NCBI RefSeq assembly: GCF_000519305.1
Contig: NZ_JAFG01000011.1
Span: 62,181 to 126,180 of the forward strand
Direction: 5' to 3'
DNA length: 64,000 nt
Origin: Mesorhizobium ciceri WSM4083
GTDB taxonomy: Bacteria > Pseudomonadota > Alphaproteobacteria > Rhizobiales > Rhizobiaceae
Position 1 is the first letter of the stretch. Each line of letters begins with the position of its first letter. The notes beneath the pieces are model-generated. The model had not been told where the DNA came from and did no database searches. It was given only the letters and a program-made list of their open reading frames with translations. Position numbers and translations under genes: made by a program. Of the stretch, positions 55,355 through 63,482 are shown piece by piece.

Positions 55355-55657
55355 ATGGCATCATTTTCGACCCTCTCCGACATCGATCTCGACAGGCAGG
55401 TCGCGGCGCTCAGCAAGGAACTGGCCAGCTTGAAGAGGGCTGCGGCGAAGCGAGGCGGCGCCTACTACGAGGACGGTCGCGATGCCGCGCTCGACACCTA
55501 TTCCGATCTTGCCGGCCGCCTGCGCGATGCCATGCCGGCAATCCGCAAACAGGGCAGGGTGATCGAGAGGTCGGCCCGCGACCATCCGGCGGCTGCCGCC
55601 GCAGTGGGCCTTGTGGTCCTCGGTCTTGTCGCCAGTCTGCTGTTCAGCCGGCGCTGA
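55355..55657 (+). CDS. ElaB/DUF883-like membrane-anchored protein
   Basis: The 100-residue product has a soluble helical part (DLDRQVAALSKELASLKRAA then YYEDGRDAALDTYSDLAGRL) and a single C-terminal hydrophobic helix (AAAAAVGLVVLGLVASLLF), as in ElaB/YqjD/DUF883 proteins that bind ribosomes at the inner membrane in stationary phase. The family match is by layout and a similar pre-anchor segment (ERSARDHP). The ribosome site lies in a hairpin. Confidence 0.75.
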   Translation: MASFSTLSDIDLDRQVAALSKELASLKRAAAKRGGAYYEDGRDAALDTYSDLAGRLRDAMPAIRKQGRVIERSARDHPAAAAAVGLVVLGLVASLLFSRR

Positions 55658-56038
55658 ATTCTAAAAACCCAAATCCCAGGGATAAGAGCAAGAAGAAGTG
55701 ACGGCTCACCTCAGGGCGATCCGTCATTTTCATTGCGGTCGGCTATGTCTGTTGTCGCTCCGGCATCTGGCGAGGAGCGCGTCGGCATAGAGGCGCCCGG
55801 CACCTCTGTGCGGCCGGCGCAGGAATGCGGATTGGTCGAGCCGCCAGAGCCGTTCGATTTCGCCGGCGAACGCCGGATTGGTGGTCGTGCCATAGCCAGC
55901 GCCGGGATAGACGACGATCTCACCGGCGTAGGGCGCTGGATTTGCGTGAATTATCGTCCGCGATCGCCTCGCAGGGCCGAGAAGACCGGCCTTGGACAGG
56001 AAGCCAAGGCCGGTCTTCTCGGTGGCAGTCTGCGGTGC
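55658..56038. other. Intergenic region with a possible gene remnant and a long hairpin
   Basis: On the minus strand, positions 55954 down to 55730 read as a protein-like stretch without a start (for example YAGEIVVYPGAGYGTTTNP then FAGEIERLWRLDQSAFLRRP), ending at TGA 55730. It may be a decayed gene. At 55978-56022 lies a perfect stem of about 18 bp, downstream of the His-rich gene. No other gene is seen. Confidence 0.35.
55978..56022 (-). terminator. Long perfect hairpin downstream of the His-rich gene
   Basis: CGAGAAGACCGGCCTTGG and CCAAGGCCGGTCTTCTCG pair perfectly around an eight-base loop. It could stop the minus-strand transcript from 56230, but lacks a clear T-run and may have another role such as protecting the 3' end. 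Confidence 0.6.
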
Positions 56039-56230
56039 TTAGGCCTTGTTTCCGATCACATGGTGGTGGTGGCGGTGATGATGGTGGTGGCGGACATGGT
56101 GGCGATGATGATGGTGGTGGCGATGATGCTTGGCCATCGGGGCCGCATCCGCGCTCGTCGCGCCGATGACGGGCACCGTGAAAGCCATTGCAACTGCAAG
56201 CCCGAGGGCCGAGAGGAGGGACTTCTTCAT
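56039..56230 (-). CDS. Histidine-rich exported microprotein
   Basis: The 63-residue product starts MKKSLLSALGLAVAMAF, a signal peptide cut near ATSADAA, leaving a mature peptide of about 33 residues with 18 histidines (KHHRHHHHHRHHV then RHHHHHRHHHHVIG). Such peptides chelate Ni, Zn or Cu in the periplasm. AAAGGAAA lies before the ATG at 56230, which fixes the start. It is monocistronic and followed by a long hairpin. Metal binding is inferred from composition. Confidence 0.78.
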   Translation of the reverse strand: MKKSLLSALGLAVAMAFTVPVIGATSADAAPMAKHHRHHHHHRHHVRHHHHHRHHHHVIGNKA

Positions 56231-56427
56231 GGATCGTTTCCTTTTGTTTCGCGGGCGCATATGGATCGGGGCGATAGCCCGGCCGCCGCGAGTGGAATTA
56301 CGCGCCTGAATTTTTTCGTCAGTATTTCCGGATTGTAGAATTTTGTTTCTGGACTGTTTCTGAGGAATCCGGGCAGCAGCCGCCACGCACGGCAAGATCG
56401 AGAGGCGGCCATTGGCCGCCTGTTCGA

Positions 56428-57042
56428 CTACATCGGCGGCACGACGCCGTTGTTTCCGACCACGACGCGGCTGGCGCTCAGCGCGCCGTCACTGCCCCGC
56501 TCTGCGGTGACAAAGACCGTCGCACCCGGCTTGAGGTCGGTCGGGGTCGCCGGCGCGAAGGTCACGACGGGCGTGGTGTCGGGGATCGAAATCTTCTTGG
56601 TCTGGCCATTGTCATAGGTCAGCGTGACGGATCGCCCGCTTATATCGGTAACGTCGGCAACGGTGCCGTTGGTCATCCGGCTGTTTGGCTGCAGGTCCCA
56701 GGGGCGGTCACCCTCGCCGGTGCCTTTCAGCGCGGCCGGAAAGACCACCACCTCCAAGGCGCCGCTGCCGCCATCGGCTTTCGAAACCGAGGCAATGCCG
56801 AGGAAATCGCCCTGCTTGATGTCCTTTGCCGAGGCGTTGGCGACGCCCGAGATCTTCCAGCCGGCCTTGAGCTTGATCGCGTCGGTATCGCCCTGGCGCG
56901 TTTTCACGGTAAGCAGCGTGGGCTCGAAACTGACCACCGTGCCGCGCACACGCAGCGCGTCTGCTGCTTGGGCGGCGCCTGCGCCGGCGACGGAAAGGCT
57001 GGAAATCGTGCCGAGCACGACCATGACTGTCTTCAAGTTCAT
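56428..57042 (-). CDS. DUF5666-like exported protein
   Basis: The 204-residue product has a signal peptide (LGTISSLSVAGAGAAQAA), then a series of OB-like repeats: LRVRGTVVSFEPTLLTVKTR, VRKG-type middle segments such as DIKQGDFLGIASV, and KPGATVFVTAERGSDGALSA. The pattern of G-x-V-x-x-V repeats fits DUF5666. Periplasmic. The start at 57042 opens on the signal peptide. Function unknown. Confidence 0.7.
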   Translation of the reverse strand: MNLKTVMVVLGTISSLSVAGAGAAQAADALRVRGTVVSFEPTLLTVKTRQGDTDAIKLKAGWKISGVANASAKDIKQGDFLGIASVSKADGGSGALEVVVFPAALKGTGEGDRPWDLQPNSRMTNGTVADVTDISGRSVTLTYDNGQTKKISIPDTTPVVTFAPATPTDLKPGATVFVTAERGSDGALSASRVVVGNNGVVPPM

Positions 57043-57325
57043 TGCAAAAATCCTTCCGGGAACGAACTGGCTGGAACCGGATGGTTTCACGCCAGCGACC
57101 CGGAGATAACGAATGGGCGCGGCGAAACTGCCGGCAAAAGGCCAATCAGTCCTTCAAAACAACTTGATCGCGACGTGTGCGCGAGAGGGCCGCGCCAGGC
57201 ACCCGGTTCACGATCCCGTGACGGCCTTTTTGGCTCTTGGCAAATCGCCGGCGAGAGGGCATCTTCCCGACCGTCTCAGGCAACACTCCTCATTTGATCA
57301 AACTCTTTCAGTCATGGAGTTGCCA

Positions 57326-57610
57326 ATGCCCCATAATGCGAAAAGCGAACCCCACTCCGAACCGGCAACCAACGGGAGCGGGCCAGATTATAACACCCTC
57401 AGAGCGATGCGGGAGACCCGCGGTTACAGCGTGGAAGAGCTCTCCCTGACATGCGGCCTGGCGGTGGACGAAATTGAGGATATCGAAAGCGGCAGAGTGA
57501 CCGACCCGTCGAAGCTGCGTCGTATTGTGTCCGCGCTTCACCTTCCCCAGGAGGCTCTGATCACCCCGGCTGCGCCGACGCCGGCGGCGCAAAGTCGATC
57601 GCTGGCGTAG
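57326..57610 (+). CDS. Small XRE-type helix-turn-helix protein
   Basis: The 94-residue product has one helix-turn-helix of XRE type (NTLRAMRETRGYSVEELSLT then CGLAVDEIEDIESGRVTDPS) with a disordered Ala/Pro tail. GGAG stands a few bases before the ATG at 57326 (another ATG is at 57314). It lies alone, divergent from the DUF5666 gene, and ends at a strong terminator. It may be a DNA-binding regulator; the target is unknown. Confidence 0.78.
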   Translation: MPHNAKSEPHSEPATNGSGPDYNTLRAMRETRGYSVEELSLTCGLAVDEIEDIESGRVTDPSKLRRIVSALHLPQEALITPAAPTPAAQSRSLA

Positions 57611-57632
57611 ATCCGCACCAGGCATTCCAGAG

Positions 57633-57664
57633 AACCCGCCAAGGCCCCTTGGCGGGTTTCTTTG
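57633..57664 (+). terminator. Rho-independent terminator after the XRE gene
   Basis: AACCCGCCAAGG and CCTTGGCGGGTT form a perfect 12-bp stem with a two-base centre, followed by TCTTT. Confidence 0.88.
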
Positions 57665-57796
57665 TGTCTGCTGCGGCGCTTTGCTTCAGCCTGGCACTTG
57701 CCGATCTGTCTGTCGCACGTGCTTATACGCGCGGCGGCCTCGGCTGCTGGACAGCAATCTGCCGTCCTTCAAGTTTTTGAACCATGGGTTTTCGAC

Positions 57797-58258
57797 ATGA
57801 GCCTGGAGTCCGTTCGTGCCTTCTTCGCCGCCCACGCGCCTGACATCGACGTCATCGTCACGGAGGCGAGCTCGGCGACGGTGATGTTGGCGGCCGAGGC
57901 GCATGGCGTGCTGCCGGCACAGATCGCCAAGACGATCTGCCTGCGCGTCGGCGACCGCACCATGCTGGTGGTGACCAGCGGCATCGCCAGGCTGGACAAC
58001 CGCAAGTTCAAGGACCAGTTCGGCGGCAAGCCGCGCATGCTCGACGCCGCCGAGGTTGTCGAAGCGACAAGCCATCCGGTCGGCGGCGTCTGCCCGTTCG
58101 GCCTGCCGGCGCCGCTGCCGGTCTATTGCGACGTGTCGCTGCGCGAATTCGAAGAGGTGGTGCCTGCGGCAGGCGCTACCAATGCGGCGATGCGGATTGC
58201 CCCGCAGCACATGGTCGAGATTACCGGCGCCGAATGGGTGGATGTGTGCCAGGCCTAG
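57797..58258 (+). CDS. YbaK/EbsC family aminoacyl-tRNA deacylase
   Basis: The 153-residue protein has the YbaK/ProX fold: AAEAHGVLPAQIAKTICLRV with the conserved Lys, DRTMLVVTSGIARLDNRKFK, and GVCPFGLPAPLPVYCDVSL. These enzymes hydrolyse mischarged tRNAs, typically Cys-tRNA-Pro or Ala-tRNA-Pro. The ATG at 57797 gives the usual length; the frame is open further upstream but lacks homology. It lies 1.1 kb from a tRNA-Pro gene, which may be coincidental. Confidence 0.9.
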   Translation: MSLESVRAFFAAHAPDIDVIVTEASSATVMLAAEAHGVLPAQIAKTICLRVGDRTMLVVTSGIARLDNRKFKDQFGGKPRMLDAAEVVEATSHPVGGVCPFGLPAPLPVYCDVSLREFEEVVPAAGATNAAMRIAPQHMVEITGAEWVDVCQA

Positions 58259-58334
58259 GTTGAGGTCCCATATTGGGCGTGAACAGCTGGCGCGGACACC
58301 GGCTGACGACGGCAGTCAGAGCCTACCATGCCGA

Positions 58335-59015
58335 TCAGAATTTGTAGCTCAAGCTCGCGGAAACCGTATGGGTGCTTGGCTTCAAGATGGTTGGGCCAAG
58401 CTGGTCGTTCGCAAAATCGTGACTGCCGAAATGAGCATATGCATAATCGACGCCGACAATCCACTTCTCATTGAGCGCATAGTCGACACCAGCGCCAATG
58501 GTCCAGCCAATGTAGGTTCGGCTTTGAGAATCGGTGCGATCCCCCGTGGTGGAATAAAAGACGTCATTTGCGTGCAGAAAAGCGATGCCGCCCTTTACAT
58601 AAGGCATGAACCTATCTGCCGCATAGCCAACCTTTGCAACAATGTGAGCTTGCCAGTCCGTGTGTACATTGATCTCTTCGTCATCAAACGTACTGTCCGC
58701 ACCCTTGTTGAAAACTGCAACCAGCGATGCCTCGCCGCCGAGTACGAAATTGTTCGCGAACTGATAATTGTATCCGACTTTGCCACCAATTTCGGCTGAC
58801 GTGTTGTCGGCATGGTAGCCGGAAGGATCATAGTTCGGGATGTCGAAATCGCCCTTCAGGTAGTTCACCCCGGCGACGATACCGACATAGCCCCCAGTCC
58901 AGATGAAACCGGCAGGCGCCACATCCTGCGATGGCACATTGATGATCGGGTCGGCGGCAAGCGCCCCGCCCGTGATGGCCAAAAGCAGTGCTGAAGAGAG
59001 AATGATCGTCTTCAT
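58335..59015 (-). CDS. Outer membrane beta-barrel protein (Omp25-like)
   Basis: The 226-residue product has a signal peptide (IILSSALLLAITGGALAA) and an eight-strand barrel pattern typical of rhizobial Omp25/porin-family proteins: FIWTGGYVGIVAGVNY, AEIGGKVGYNYQFANNFVLG, WQAHIVAKVGYAADRFMPYV, and the C-terminal strand ending in Phe (TVSASLSYKF). The coding sequence is visibly lower in G and C than the surrounding genes, a sign of transfer or relaxed selection. It lies beside the 3' end of tRNA-Pro. Confidence 0.88.
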   Translation of the reverse strand: MKTIILSSALLLAITGGALAADPIINVPSQDVAPAGFIWTGGYVGIVAGVNYLKGDFDIPNYDPSGYHADNTSAEIGGKVGYNYQFANNFVLGGEASLVAVFNKGADSTFDDEEINVHTDWQAHIVAKVGYAADRFMPYVKGGIAFLHANDVFYSTTGDRTDSQSRTYIGWTIGAGVDYALNEKWIVGVDYAYAHFGSHDFANDQLGPTILKPSTHTVSASLSYKF

Positions 59016-59314
59016 GATATCCCCAAGGTTCTACGCTGCTTAATCTACACACCAGCCCAAGCTTGAAAAGCGCTTCCATGTAATTGGAAACGTTTGGAAT
59101 ATGAGCGTTGTGAAACTGCCACACATTCGTGGATCGACTTGAATCCAAGGTTTCAAGCGATTCAACGCGCCAATCGGCTTCCATCTCGTGCCGCCGACAG
59201 CCTCAGTTCGTGTCGAAGAGTTGGAACTTTTGGTCTGTGCTCCCCTCGGGTGTCCGGAAAGGGTGTCTCGTGGAAAGGCGGAAAGGACTTTTGGGGGCAA
59301 GTCCTGCTTTGAAA
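59016..59314. other. Intergenic region between the barrel gene and tRNA-Pro
   Basis: About 300 bp of A/T-richer sequence hold the barrel gene promoter. A weak stem AGGACTT/AAGTCCT at 59283-59305 lies just after the 3' end of tRNA-Pro and may be its terminator. No gene is seen. Confidence 0.4.
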
Positions 59315-59391
<77 letters not shown>

Positions 59392-59447
59392 GACCGGTCG
59401 CGATGTATCGTGATAACCCCGTGCGGGTCAACCGAATTCCGCGACTT

Positions 59448-60716
59448 TTATCCCGTTGCGATTGCCGGTGCCGGCGAGCCCTGCAAGGCCGGCCGCAACA
59501 GCAGTTGATGGCGGTATTCCAGCGCGATGGCGCCCCAGATCAGGCCGAGCAGCAGGTAGACATGGCGCCAGTGGTCGATGTCGATGAAGGTGCCGAGCCC
59601 GATATTGCCGATGAAGGCGACATAGGCGCACAGGAGATAGGGCTGCCACGGCCGGTCGCGCAGCAGGATGCGGAAGCCGGCGGCTATCGTCCATAGAACG
59701 AGCGCCAGGAACGACACGAAGCCGAGCCAGCCATAATCCATCAGCATCTTCAGCCAGATATCGTGGGTGTCTTCGCCGAAGATCGTGCCGAAGACCAGCG
59801 GGCCGATGCCGAACGGATGCTCCATCGCCATCTGGAAGCCGATGCCGTAGCGGGCGAAGCGGCCGAGGCGGGCGGTGTCGTAGCTCTGTTCGAGCTGGGC
59901 ACGGTTGGAGAACATCTCCGATACGCCGGGCAGCTGCAGGATGACGATCATGGCGACGACCAGCAATGCCAGCGCTGCAATCGTCATCACCACCACACGC
60001 AGCCGGAACTTGCCGCTGGCGCTCTGCAGGAACAGGCAGCCGGTGAGCAGGACGGCCGAGACGGTGAACATGCCCCAGGCGCCGCGTGAGAAGGAGAAGA
60101 AGATGCCGGCGGTGATGATCAGCAGCGGCACCGCCAGCAGCGGCATGCGTGTCGCCGGTCCGGTCAAAAGCAGATAGAGTAGATAGATGCCGGGCAGCAC
60201 CAGGAACGGGCCGAACACGTTCGGGTCCTGGAAGGCGCCGGCGGCGCGATCGTATTTGGTGAACATCTCCGCGCCCGGAAAGGCATGGAAATAGCCTGCA
60301 ATGCCAAGCAGCGAGGTGGCCACGGCCGAGACCACATAGGCAATGAAGATCAATCGGTAGAGGCTGGGCTGTACGGCGGTGATCGATGCGAAGAACACCG
60401 CGCTGAAGGCGAGAAACAGCGAGACGGCGAGATAGAGCGGCGTGTTGGCGAGGTCCGCCATCTGCGTCATGGAGATCATGCCGCCGATGTTCATCGTCAC
60501 CAGCAGCACCAGCAGCGGCGTGGCCGCGCGGGAAATCCTCAGGCCGAAAAGCGCCCAGATGGCGATCAGCCCGGCCATGTAGAGCTCATAGGGCGCCGGC
60601 TCGCTGATGACGAAGCCGGACAGCAGAATGCCGAGGAAGACCGCGCCCGAGGAAATCAGCGCGATCAGCTTGGCGTTGACCGCCGCGCGCGGCACGTCAT
60701 GGGCGATCGCGCTCAA
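59448..60716 (-). CDS. O-antigen ligase / polymerase family protein
   Basis: The 422-residue inner-membrane protein has about 12 hydrophobic helices and the RfaL/Wzy_C periplasmic loop: ARYGIGFQMAMEHPFGIGPL then EDTHDIWLKMLMDYGWLGF with the conserved His. It joins or polymerises sugar chains on a lipid carrier, here probably exopolysaccharide repeats. It overlaps the preceding sugar transferase by 4 bp, so the two are translated together. Confidence 0.88.
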   Translation of the reverse strand: MSAIAHDVPRAAVNAKLIALISSGAVFLGILLSGFVISEPAPYELYMAGLIAIWALFGLRISRAATPLLVLLVTMNIGGMISMTQMADLANTPLYLAVSLFLAFSAVFFASITAVQPSLYRLIFIAYVVSAVATSLLGIAGYFHAFPGAEMFTKYDRAAGAFQDPNVFGPFLVLPGIYLLYLLLTGPATRMPLLAVPLLIITAGIFFSFSRGAWGMFTVSAVLLTGCLFLQSASGKFRLRVVVMTIAALALLVVAMIVILQLPGVSEMFSNRAQLEQSYDTARLGRFARYGIGFQMAMEHPFGIGPLVFGTIFGEDTHDIWLKMLMDYGWLGFVSFLALVLWTIAAGFRILLRDRPWQPYLLCAYVAFIGNIGLGTFIDIDHWRHVYLLLGLIWGAIALEYRHQLLLRPALQGSPAPAIATG

Positions 60717-62248
60717 TAGGCGTTTTCCGTGTTGAGCAGCCGGCTCGGCGTCAGGAACAGGATCCGCAAATCGAACAGCAGCGACCAGTTCTCGATGTAG
60801 TAGAGATCATACTCCGTGCGCATGCGGATCTTCTCGTTGGTGTCCATCTCGCCGCGCCAGCCATTGATCTGCGCCCAGCCGGTGACGCCGGGCTTGACCT
60901 TGTGGCGGGCGAAATAGCCGTCGACGACCTCGTTGTAGAGCAGGTTATGCGACTGCGCGGCGATGGCGTGCGGACGCGGGCCGACCAGCGACAGCGAACC
61001 CAGAAGCGAGTTGAAGAACTGCGGCAGCTCGTCGATCGAGGTCTTGCGGATGAAGCGGCCGACGCGGGTGACGCGCGGATCGTTCTTGGTCACCGTCTGC
61101 TTGGCGGTTGGGTCGGCCTTGTCCGTATACATCGAACGGAACTTGTAGACCTCGATGATCTCGTTGTTGAAACCGTGCCGCTTCTGATGGAACAGCACCG
61201 GACCCTTGCTGTCGAGCTTGATGGCGATGGCGGTCGCCAGCATCACCGGCGAGAACACCACGATGCCGATCAGGCTGAAGACGATGTCGAAGGCGCGTTT
61301 GGCGACAGAATCCCAGTCGTTGATCGGCTTGTCGAAGATGTCGAGCATCGGCACCGCGCCGATGTAGGAATAGGCGCGCGGGCGAAACTGCAGCGCGTTG
61401 GAATGCGCCGAAAGCCGGATGTCGACCGGCAGCACCCACAGCTTCTTCAGCAGCTGCAGAACGCGCGATTCGGCGGTCAGCGGCAGCGATACGATCAGCA
61501 TGTCGATACGCGCGATGCGGGCGAACTCGATCAGTTCCGAAATGGTGCCGAGCTTGGGGTAGCCGGCGACGATGGGCGGTGAGCGCTTGTCGCCGCGATC
61601 GTCGAAGATGCCGCAGATGCGGATATCGTTGTAGGGCTGCTTTTCGACCGAGCGGATCAGGATTTCCGCCGCCTTGCCGCCGCCGACGATGACGGCGCGC
61701 CGCTCCATGCGGCCATCGCGCGCCCAGGCCCGGATCAGCCTCGACATCACCAGCCTGAGGCCGAAGATGAGAACGAAGCCGACGACGAACCAGCTGCCGA
61801 ACAAAAGGCGCGAATAGTCTTCCGACATCTTCATGACGAACGCCGTCAGCGCCATCAGGGCGAAAGTGCCGGCCCAGACGAGCAGCACGCGGCCGAAATT
61901 GGCGATCGGCCGCATCAGGGCGACGATCTGGTAGCAGTCGGTGACGTCGAGCAGCACCACGGCAAGGAACGAGCCCGCTGCCATCGTCACCGGATATTGC
62001 CAGGCGAGATAGTTGAAGAACCCGACATAGTGGAAATAGACGGCAAGCCCGGACAGGAACAGCAAGCCGAATTCGACCATGCGCAGGACACCGCTGACCA
62101 TGATCGGCGACATCGTATCGCGCCTGTACTGCGAGGCGACCTGGCGGGCGACATCGTTCATGCCGCTTGGCGTGTCGCCATCGGCCGGGCCGTCGAATTT
62201 ACGCACCGCCTCTGCTGAAAAGCGGCGCGCGGGGTCGATCTCGTTCAT
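60713..62248 (-). CDS. Undecaprenyl-phosphate sugar phosphotransferase (WcaJ-like)
   Basis: This enzyme starts exopolysaccharide repeats by moving a sugar-phosphate to undecaprenyl phosphate. The 511-residue protein has about five N-terminal helices, a nucleotide-fold central domain (RAVIVGGGKAAEILIRSVEK), and a C-terminal transferase domain with RAFDIVFSLIGIVVFSPVM, VGPRPHAIA and KPGVTGWAQINGWRGE. The ATG at 62248 has GGAAAG upstream and is preferred to 62263. Confidence 0.93.
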   Translation of the reverse strand: MNEIDPARRFSAEAVRKFDGPADGDTPSGMNDVARQVASQYRRDTMSPIMVSGVLRMVEFGLLFLSGLAVYFHYVGFFNYLAWQYPVTMAAGSFLAVVLLDVTDCYQIVALMRPIANFGRVLLVWAGTFALMALTAFVMKMSEDYSRLLFGSWFVVGFVLIFGLRLVMSRLIRAWARDGRMERRAVIVGGGKAAEILIRSVEKQPYNDIRICGIFDDRGDKRSPPIVAGYPKLGTISELIEFARIARIDMLIVSLPLTAESRVLQLLKKLWVLPVDIRLSAHSNALQFRPRAYSYIGAVPMLDIFDKPINDWDSVAKRAFDIVFSLIGIVVFSPVMLATAIAIKLDSKGPVLFHQKRHGFNNEIIEVYKFRSMYTDKADPTAKQTVTKNDPRVTRVGRFIRKTSIDELPQFFNSLLGSLSLVGPRPHAIAAQSHNLLYNEVVDGYFARHKVKPGVTGWAQINGWRGEMDTNEKIRMRTEYDLYYIENWSLLFDLRILFLTPSRLLNTENAY

Positions 62249-62341
62249 GAGGGCTTTCCGCAAGCTTCCCCACGGTCATAGCAAAAGAGAGCTAAGAAAC
62301 CCTTGAAACAACGTATGGCTTTGGAACGGCTGATCCTGTGC

Positions 62342-63469
62342 CTACCTGTCGAGCGCGGCGAAATAGGCCTTCTCGATGTCGGCGGCCATCACATCGGCGC
62401 CGAAGCGTGCCTTGAGGTTGGCGCTATCGGGCATCAGGTCGCGATAGGCGGCCGGGTCGGCCAGCGCCTGGCTCATCCTGTCGGCGAGCTCGATCGGGTC
62501 AGGTCGGATCAGGGCAGGGGAACCGGTGTCGAATATCTCCGGAATGCCGCCGACCGCTGTTGCGATCATCGGCTTTCCCGCGGCAAGCGTTTCCAGGACG
62601 ATATAGGGCATGGCTTCGGCGCGCGAGGGAACGATGATAAGCGCGGCAAGGGCAAAGGCCTCCCTGGCCGGCATCGGCGGCAGGAAGCGGACATGGCGCT
62701 CGAGCCCGAGGCGTTTCACTTGCCCGTGGTAACGCGCAAGGTCGTCGCCGTCGCCGACCATCACGGCGGTCAGCGCGCGGCCGAACCGTGGGCCGGCGAG
62801 TGCCAATGCGTCGATGAAGATGTCCGGTCCCTTCAGGTCGCGCATCATGCCGATATAAAGCAGGTCGGCTGCGTCCGGCGTGGTGATCACCGGCTCGAAT
62901 TCAGTGGCGCGCAGGCCGTTATAGACGAGGGCGTTGGGAATGGGCGGCTCGCCGACCTTGTGGCGATAGGTCCGCCGCTCATAGTCCGAGACAAACAGCA
63001 GATAGTCGGTGAAGCGAGCCATGAAGCGCTCGAGCGCGAAGAACAGCTTTCCGATGACCGTGTTCTCGTCATAGTGCAGCGAGCCGCCATGCGGCGAATA
63101 AAGGCGGGCTACGCGAGACCTTGATACCCGCAACAATGAGCCGAACAGACGGGCATAGGCGCCACCCTTGGCGCCGTGCCCATGCAGTACGTCCGGCCGC
63201 AATTCCTTGATGATCCTGTATGTGCGCCAAGCCGAGGCGAGGTCGCCGGGACCGACGTGGCGCTGCATCGGCGTGCGATGAATGCCGAGCGCCAGCATGT
63301 CCTTCATTTGCTCGAACAGATGTTCCTCGAACGCTCCCCCTGTCGTCGAATCGCAGACGATGCCGACGGAATGCCCGGCGGCGACCTGCGCCTCGGTCAG
63401 ATCGCGCACATGCCGGAAAATTCCTCCGACGGGTGAGCGAAAGCAATGGACGATCCTGAGCCTGTCCGC
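62342..63469 (-). CDS. Family 4 glycosyltransferase
   Basis: The product of about 375 residues is a retaining GT-B enzyme. Its N-terminal half has RLRIVHCFRSPVGGIFRHVR. The C-terminal half carries the nucleotide-sugar site SRAEAMPYIVLETLAAGKPM with the E-x7-E pair, then IATAVGGIPEIFD. The start is uncertain: no ATG fits, and GTG 63469 lies 13 bp after the preceding gene and directly before the first strand, while GTG 63517 overlaps that gene. It belongs to the exopolysaccharide cluster. Confidence 0.88.
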   Translation of the reverse strand, partial: ADRLRIVHCFRSPVGGIFRHVRDLTEAQVAAGHSVGIVCDSTTGGAFEEHLFEQMKDMLALGIHRTPMQRHVGPGDLASAWRTYRIIKELRPDVLHGHGAKGGAYARLFGSLLRVSRSRVARLYSPHGGSLHYDENTVIGKLFFALERFMARFTDYLLFVSDYERRTYRHKVGEPPIPNALVYNGLRATEFEPVITTPDAADLLYIGMMRDLKGPDIFIDALALAGPRFGRALTAVMVGDGDDLARYHGQVKRLGLERHVRFLPPMPAREAFALAALIIVPSRAEAMPYIVLETLAAGKPMIATAVGGIPEIFDTGSPALIRPDPIELADRMSQALADPAAYRDLMPDSANLKARFGADVMAADIEKAYFAALDR

Positions 63470-63482
63470 CACGTGGTGTCTG

